Positions 45,252 to 49,751 of a stretch of 49,751 nt of DNA are shown one piece after another. Under the pieces are notes generated by a model. The model ran no database searches. It was not told the DNA's origin and saw only the letters and a program-made list of their open reading frames with translations. The stretch covers positions 1 to 49,751 of the forward strand of contig NZ_WUEY01000031.1 of NCBI RefSeq assembly GCF_010668395.1, given 5' to 3'. Origin of the DNA: Martinezella lusitana (lineage in GTDB: Bacteria > Pseudomonadota > Alphaproteobacteria > Rhizobiales > Rhizobiaceae). Within the stretch, counting starts at the first letter, position 1; every line of letters begins with the position of its first letter. The position numbers were made by a program, and so were the translations under genes.

Positions 45252-46147
45252 GACTGCGGCGGGTGGGTTTTGCGCCAATGCTCGGCGATGTCGATCCGTC
45301 GTGTGACCCAAACATCATCGCAAGCGGCAACGTGATCGAGAAACCGCTCCAGATCGGCCGCGCGGCCCGGCCGGCCGACTATGCGCGTGTGCAAGCCGAT
45401 ACTCATCATCCGCGGCGAGGTTTGGGCTTCCCGCCGCAGGAAATCGAACGCCTGGGTGAGATAGGCCGAGAAGCTCGGTGACTGGTAGCCGTAAGTGTTG
45501 ACATAGCGACCATCGTTATTATCGAGCGTATAGGGAACCACCAGATGGTCATTGCCCTCCACCTTAACCCAATAGGGCAGATCATCCGAAAAGGAATCAG
45601 CGTCGTAAGTAAATCCTCCCGCCTCGACCAGAAGCCTTCGTGTGTTAGTGCTCATGCGCCCCGTGTACCAGCCGGTAGGACGAGCGCCGGTGACTTCCGT
45701 ATGAATGCGGATGGCTTCGGCGATCTGCGCTCGCTCCTGCTCTTCCGGCATCTCCGCGTATTGGATCCAGCGGAGCCCATGCGAGGCGATCTCATAATTT
45801 GCCGCCTTCATCGCTGCCACCGCCTCAGTGTTCTTTTGCAATGAGGCCGCTATGCCGAAGATCGTTACCGGGAACTGACGCTCCTGAAACATACGATGGA
45901 GCCGCCACCAGCCCACACGAGTACCGTATTCATATTGCGATTCGACATTCAGATTGCGGATGTTCTGAAACGGAACTGCTGGCTCTTCGACAAGAAATGC
46001 TTCGCTCTGCCGATCGCCGTGCAGGACGGAATTCTCGCCACCCTCTTCATAATTGATGACAAACTGCACCGCCAGGTTTTTGCCGCCTGGCCATTTAGGA
46101 TCGGGAGGATGGGCCCCATAGCCTTTCAGATCACGCGGATAGGTCAT
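45248..46147 (-). CDS. PuuE-like allantoinase / cyclic amide hydrolase (NodB fold)
   Basis: A 299-residue protein highly similar in pattern to Pseudomonas PuuE allantoinase: YPRDLKGYGAHPPDPKWPGG, FVINYEEGGENSVLHGD, YEYGTRVGWWRLHRMF, IASHGLRWI, GWYTGRMSTNTRRLL and MMSIGLHTRIVGRP. PuuE opens the hydantoin ring of allantoin without metal, unlike classical allantoinases. Relatives hydrolyse other cyclic ureides or imides, so the exact ring is uncertain. ATG 46147 follows AAGGAGACC. The upstream gene is an M20 amidase, giving a two-step ring-opening and amide cleavage pair. Confidence 0.87.
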   Translation of the reverse strand: MTYPRDLKGYGAHPPDPKWPGGKNLAVQFVINYEEGGENSVLHGDRQSEAFLVEEPAVPFQNIRNLNVESQYEYGTRVGWWRLHRMFQERQFPVTIFGIAASLQKNTEAVAAMKAANYEIASHGLRWIQYAEMPEEQERAQIAEAIRIHTEVTGARPTGWYTGRMSTNTRRLLVEAGGFTYDADSFSDDLPYWVKVEGNDHLVVPYTLDNNDGRYVNTYGYQSPSFSAYLTQAFDFLRREAQTSPRMMSIGLHTRIVGRPGRAADLERFLDHVAACDDVWVTRRIDIAEHWRKTHPPQS

Positions 46148-46164
46148 TCCTGGTCTCCTTCATC

Positions 46165-47406
46165 TTAATAGGCAAGGGCATGCAAGCCGGCTGCGAGCAC
46201 TCGGATGCCGGCGACAATATCCTCGATCGAGGAAAACTCGTCTGGCGTGTGGCTTCGCCCGTCCTTTGACCGGACAAAAATCATCGCGACCTTGGCGATC
46301 GCCGCCATTTGTTGCGAGTCATGGCCGGCACCGCTTGGCATGGTCAAAAACGGAACCCCCTGCTCAGTGGCTACTCGCTGCAGCATGGACACGATCGCTG
46401 GATCGGACTGTGATGGCTCGTGGTCAAGCATGACATCCCAGCGGATATCCAATCCCCGTCGCCGCGCCACCTCCTGCATCAAACCTTCATGCGCGTCGTA
46501 AAGACGGCGTCTGGCCTGCGGATTGGGATGTCGCGCATCGATCGAGAATTCCACCTTGGCCGGAATGATGCCCGGAAAGTTCGGTTCAACGAGGACGCGA
46601 CCGACCGTTGTTACCGCAGGGCGTCCAACACGATGAGCCGTATCGATCAGCCCGGAGGCGATTTCGGTGAAACCAGCCAAGGGATCGTGGCGGATGTCCA
46701 TAGGGAAGGCACCCGCGTGATTTTGCACGCCCCTGATCTCGCCGCGATATTGACGAATGCCGGTGATGGCATCGACGACAGCAACCGGCAGACCGGCCTG
46801 CTCCAAGATCGGCCCCTGCTCGATATGTAGCTCCACAAAACTGTCGATATCATTCCGCTGCGCTTCGGGAATGCGGGCGGGATCAAGTCCCACATCCCGC
46901 ATAGCCTGCCCAATCGTCTCACCCGAAAACGCAATAACGCGATCGGGGTCCTCCGGTCGAATACGCCCGGTGATCGCGCGCGAACCCCAGTAATTTGCGT
47001 TGGGGAAGCGGCTTGATTCCTCCTCGCAAAAGGCTACCGCCTCGATCGTACGCTTAGGTATGCCGAACTGTTCCTTCAACGCCTTGACGGCAATCAGCGC
47101 AGCAACCGCGCCCAATGCACCGTCATAGCGTCCGCCGGGCGTCTGAGAATCAATATGGGAGCCCGACGCGATAGACTTTTCCGCAGTGGAACCCGGCAGC
47201 TTTCCCCACACGTTGCCAACGGCATCGCGATACGCTTCAAGCCCTGCTTCGGCACAAGCATTGGCATAATAATCGGTCGCACCTACCCATTCTGGCGAAT
47301 AGACAGTGCGGGAGACGCCGGTCTCACCGACCGCTCCGAAAGAGGCGAGCTCAACAACGGTTTTCTCGACGAAAGCGGCGTCGATTTCAACTAATTTACC
47401 AGACAC
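46165..47406 (-). CDS. M20-family amidohydrolase (allantoate amidohydrolase / N-carbamoyl-L-amino acid hydrolase type)
   Basis: A 413-residue di-metal amidase. Metal sites are visible: SGSHIDSQTPGGRYDG (His84, Asp95), FCEEESSRF (Glu129/130), ELHIEQGP (His194) and GAGHDSQ near residue 370. Family members include AllC, beta-ureidopropionase and hydantoin-utilisation HyuC. They remove an N-carbamoyl or ureido group. It is the first gene of the minus-strand operon, 17 bases before the PuuE-like gene. The start is GTG 47406 behind TGAGGAAAC. It is transcribed divergently from a LysR gene 157 bases away. Confidence 0.9.
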   Translation of the reverse strand: MSGKLVEIDAAFVEKTVVELASFGAVGETGVSRTVYSPEWVGATDYYANACAEAGLEAYRDAVGNVWGKLPGSTAEKSIASGSHIDSQTPGGRYDGALGAVAALIAVKALKEQFGIPKRTIEAVAFCEEESSRFPNANYWGSRAITGRIRPEDPDRVIAFSGETIGQAMRDVGLDPARIPEAQRNDIDSFVELHIEQGPILEQAGLPVAVVDAITGIRQYRGEIRGVQNHAGAFPMDIRHDPLAGFTEIASGLIDTAHRVGRPAVTTVGRVLVEPNFPGIIPAKVEFSIDARHPNPQARRRLYDAHEGLMQEVARRRGLDIRWDVMLDHEPSQSDPAIVSMLQRVATEQGVPFLTMPSGAGHDSQQMAAIAKVAMIFVRSKDGRSHTPDEFSSIEDIVAGIRVLAAGLHALAY

Positions 47407-47499
47407 GTTTCCTCACTGACTTCCGACTTGTTTTCGTAGCGGCCTCTTGACTGGCGTCCTGTCGTGAAGAATTCAGCACAAGCGAAACCCCAAAAAAAT

Positions 47500-47536
47500 C
47501 GAATTATTCGCTAGACCACATTTCAAAAAAATTGAA
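47500..47536. promoter_or_regulatory. Paired dyads in the LysR / amidohydrolase divergent promoter
   Basis: CGAATTATTCG (47500-47510) is a perfect 5+1+5 dyad. TTCAAAAAAATTGAA (47522-47536) is a perfect 5+5+5 dyad containing a T-N11-A LysR box. The two lie 11 bases apart between the divergent genes, the usual layout of LysR recognition and activation sites. Confidence 0.45.
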
Positions 47537-47563
47537 CTATGGAGATCGATATGGAGGATGTCG

Positions 47564-48451
47564 ATGAACCACCGGCATATTTTGACCTTTTACTGGGCCG
47601 CACGCCTAGGAAGTTTTGCGAGAGCCGCGCATCGGCTAAATGCCACACAATCGGCTGTTTCTATGCGGATTCAGGAGCTAGAGGCCCAAATCGGCGCGCA
47701 GCTCTTCGATCGGACCCAGCGAACGGCACGCCTGACCCCCCAAGGCGTGCTTCTGATGCCATTCGCCGAAGAAATTCTTCTTGCAACGGAACGCTTTCGC
47801 GAGGCCGCGGCGGCGAAAGAAGAAGTTGTCGGCTACATTCGTTTGGGCGTCGCAGAAATTGTCGCTCTAACTTGGCTACCAAGATTCATCGGTTTGCTAC
47901 GACGCCTCTATCCTCGCCTTCAGCTAGAACTTGAAGTGGCGCTGTCCCATGTCATTGAAGAGAAGCTCGATTCGGGAAGCTTGGACATGGCTTTCGCGGC
48001 TTGTGAATTGCCGCAATCACGCTTTTCATCATCACCTTTAGAATCGGTTGACTTCTGCTGGATGTGCAGTCCAGCCGTTTCCGAGATACCGGAGGTGATA
48101 ACGCCGCGCAGCCTAAGCGAGCTGCCCGTCATTGCAACCTCGAGAGAGTGGCAATTTCGTGGGTCGACCTTGAGTTGGCTGACATCAAACGACGTCCATT
48201 TTCGACATCTTACGATTTGCAACACATTCCGCACCGCCGCCGACCTCGCTGTCGCCGGCCTAGGGCTCGCCTATTTGCCCGAGCAGCTCTACCGAGGCGA
48301 CATGGTGTCAGGGCGCCTGAAACGGCTGCGGTCCGATCCGCAACCTGTCGCGCTCCAAATCTATTCGATCAGACCGCTTGGTGGTGTGCCCGCCCATCGT
48401 CTGTTGGAAAACGCTGCTGAGACCGTCCTCGCCGAAGACGACGTCAGCTGA
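47564..48451 (+). CDS. LysR-family regulator of the ureide-like operon
   Basis: A 295-residue LysR protein. The N-terminal winged helix has FYWAARLGSFARAAHRLNAT and SAVSMRIQELEAQIGAQLFDR, and an effector domain follows from about residue 90. GGAGG at 47553-47557 is well spaced for ATG 47564; ATG 47558 is too close. Divergent placement from the amidohydrolase gene across paired dyads suggests activation of that operon by a pathway ligand. Confidence 0.9.
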   Translation: MNHRHILTFYWAARLGSFARAAHRLNATQSAVSMRIQELEAQIGAQLFDRTQRTARLTPQGVLLMPFAEEILLATERFREAAAAKEEVVGYIRLGVAEIVALTWLPRFIGLLRRLYPRLQLELEVALSHVIEEKLDSGSLDMAFAACELPQSRFSSSPLESVDFCWMCSPAVSEIPEVITPRSLSELPVIATSREWQFRGSTLSWLTSNDVHFRHLTICNTFRTAADLAVAGLGLAYLPEQLYRGDMVSGRLKRLRSDPQPVALQIYSIRPLGGVPAHRLLENAAETVLAEDDVS

Positions 48452-48526
48452 AAAATCAATCGCTAGATGTTTAGTCGCGCAAAAATATTGGACCGCCATC
48501 CTGCGCAACCTAAGCCGAGGACGCGC

Positions 48527-49441
48527 TTACCGCAAAACCGGTTCAGCGATTTTCGTAAGTTCGCCGACCAGAACGCTCCGAAATTCGTTCTCGAGCGCCG
48601 ACAGCGGCCGCAACGACGGTGAGACAACCGTCAGCTTAAGACCCACCCTTGGTTCGAACCTTCGGAATACGATATTGTCGGATCGACCGCTGTAGATTTC
48701 ATAGTTGCGAATGTTGATTGGGTCGATGATGCCAATCAAGCCGCGGTCTTCGATCATCGCGAATTGCGGGACGAACAGATCGCTTTGAAACTTGATATTC
48801 ATCGGGCATTTCGCTGCTTTGAATACTGCCTGAATATCCTCGAACAAGGGATGATCCGAGACGATCAACGCCAGGCTTTCCTGAGATAAGTCTTCTGGCG
48901 TCAATATCTCTTTTGCCGCCAGTTTATGGGACTTCGACAACGCACAGGCACACCGCAGGTCTAGCGTTTCGAGTCTCAGAAAGGGATTTGGATCGTAGAT
49001 CTCGACAATCCCGACACCCGATTGATGGTTGGATATCCAGTTGACGATGCTTGAGCTATTCCAAGCCATGAGCGAGGCGTTCACCTGGCTGAGCGCGGGA
49101 ACGAACTCGTTGATCAGGTTTGGCAAGAAGAAGAGAGACGGCCCAGGGATGCTCATGACTCGCAAGTCGCCGGCACGCATGTTGCCGTAATCCTGAAGGA
49201 ATCGCGTGGCCTCGTTTAGCTGGTTCAGAACCGAGTTCGCGACATTCTTTAGATAGCTTGCCTCCGGAGTGGGAAACAACCTTCCACGCGATCGTTCAAA
49301 CAGTCTGATGCCGAGCTCGTCTTCGATCTGCTTTATCATTTTGCTCATGGCAGGCTGCGTAATGCCGATCTCGTCGGCAGCCTTGGAGATCAGTCCGCTA
49401 TCCATGACGGCGGCAAAGCCTTTGAGCTGTCTTATATTCAT
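48527..49441 (-). CDS. LysR-family regulator (OccR/NocR-like subgroup)
   Basis: A 304-residue LysR protein. MNIRQLKGFAAVMDSGLISK, AADEIGITQPAMSKMIKQIE and LFERSRGRLFPTPEA form the DNA-binding region and resemble the opine/amino-acid regulators OccR and NocR. The effector domain includes MRAGDLRVMSIPGPSLFFLP. ATG 49441 follows GGGAGGGGAACG; the longer frame to 49606 lacks support. It converges on the other LysR gene (75 bases between stops). An alcohol dehydrogenase gene lies upstream on the same strand, so its target may be outside the window. Confidence 0.88.
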   Translation of the reverse strand: MNIRQLKGFAAVMDSGLISKAADEIGITQPAMSKMIKQIEDELGIRLFERSRGRLFPTPEASYLKNVANSVLNQLNEATRFLQDYGNMRAGDLRVMSIPGPSLFFLPNLINEFVPALSQVNASLMAWNSSSIVNWISNHQSGVGIVEIYDPNPFLRLETLDLRCACALSKSHKLAAKEILTPEDLSQESLALIVSDHPLFEDIQAVFKAAKCPMNIKFQSDLFVPQFAMIEDRGLIGIIDPINIRNYEIYSGRSDNIVFRRFEPRVGLKLTVVSPSLRPLSALENEFRSVLVGELTKIAEPVLR

Positions 49442-49624
49442 CGCAAACGTTCCCCTCCCATTCCGGCAAGTTATGCAGTGAGGCCGCTTATGAAGTAAAC
49501 GACCTATCGTGCCTGCGCCACACCTTCGGGAACAAAAAGGAGGATGGGTAGCACCACCTCGAGCTATATTGAGATCGCTCGGCCATCTCGCTGCCTGCAC
49601 CTTCACGAAGATCCGGGGCCTCGC

Positions 49625-49751
49625 TCAGAAGCAATCCCGGAAGAGAGCCTTGGTGTTTTCCAGCGTCATCGGCACCGGATTGCCGCCGGCGCTCGGGTCT
49701 TCGATCGCCATGGCGGAGAGCTCGTCGATACGGTCGGGCGCGATGCCCATG
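49625..49751 (-). CDS. Iron-containing alcohol dehydrogenase, C-terminal end (partial)
   Basis: Only the last 42 codons are in the window. They read IAPDRIDELSAMAIEDPSAG, then GNPVPMTLENTKALFRDCF and a TGA at 49627-49625. The D-x-x-x-GNPxPxT-x-E-N pattern is the standard C-terminus of group III iron-type alcohol dehydrogenases. The metal-binding histidines lie outside the window. It is upstream of the LysR gene on the same strand, about 183 bases from its ATG. Confidence 0.75.
   Translation of the reverse strand, partial: MGIAPDRIDELSAMAIEDPSAGGNPVPMTLENTKALFRDCF

Overview
The window reads as an accessory, catabolism-rich segment of a high-GC alphaproteobacterium of the Rhizobiaceae (Rhizobium/Agrobacterium type). 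The basis is gene content: many ABC sugar and peptide importers, a HisKA_2 kinase with single-domain receivers, EcfG-type promoter sequences (GGAAC-N16/17-GTT), and IS5/IS6/IS110 remnants typical of rhizobial secondary replicons. No rRNA, tRNA, CRISPR array or replication origin was recognised. All identifications come from reading the sequence; no database search was run.

Layout. (1) 1-5.6 kb is a decayed stress island. It holds an IS110 scrap, a frameshifted Hsp20 remnant, a receiver that has lost its phospho-acceptor Asp, a cytoplasmic GH13 alpha-amylase behind an EcfG-like promoter, a PAS/HisKA_2 histidine kinase, a second intact receiver also behind an EcfG-like promoter, and an IS5-family element. 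(2) 6-17.7 kb is an apparently complete D-apiose catabolic locus: a divergent FCD/GntR regulator, a RuBisCO-like protein (OiaX/OiaT type), a DUF1537 kinase (OiaK), ApnO, a pentose-type ABC importer with a DUF2291 lipoprotein, ApsD and ApnL. (3) 17.9-23.7 kb is a second, MalEFGK-like importer that encloses a cytoplasmic DUF5060/DUF4038 (apiosidase-like) glycoside hydrolase. A near-identical site (CTCAT[C/T]ATACCA) lies before the RuBisCO-like operon, the apnO operon and this second importer. This suggests one regulon for uptake of apiosyl glycosides, intracellular cleavage and apiose breakdown.

(4) 23.7-25.5 kb is gene-poor and contains two divergent small paralogous genes of unknown function. 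(5) 25.6-37.6 kb is a GntR-controlled peptide-type (Dpp/Opp) ABC operon. It includes an SDR, a NodB-fold hydrolase and a gamma-glutamyltransferase homologue without a signal peptide, and is flanked by two paralogous binding proteins. A shared 37-bp element precedes gntR and, inverted, the outlying binding-protein gene. (6) 37.6-39.2 kb is an IS6-family element with a frameshifted transposase, beside a flavin monooxygenase (NtaA-type) pseudogene. (7) 39.3-47.4 kb is a minus-strand operon: M20 amidohydrolase, PuuE-like NodB-fold hydrolase, NAD epimerase, ribose-type ABC importer, RidA-like protein and SDR. A LysR gene diverges from it. It looks like a cyclic-ureide or imide catabolic pathway with an undefined substrate. 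(8) The window ends with a second LysR gene and the C-terminal end of an iron-containing alcohol dehydrogenase.

The strongest candidate for something new is the proposed apiosyl-glycoside regulon in regions 2-3. Next are the gamma-glutamyl/NodB-fold operon (region 5) and the ureide-like operon (region 7), whose substrates cannot be read from sequence.
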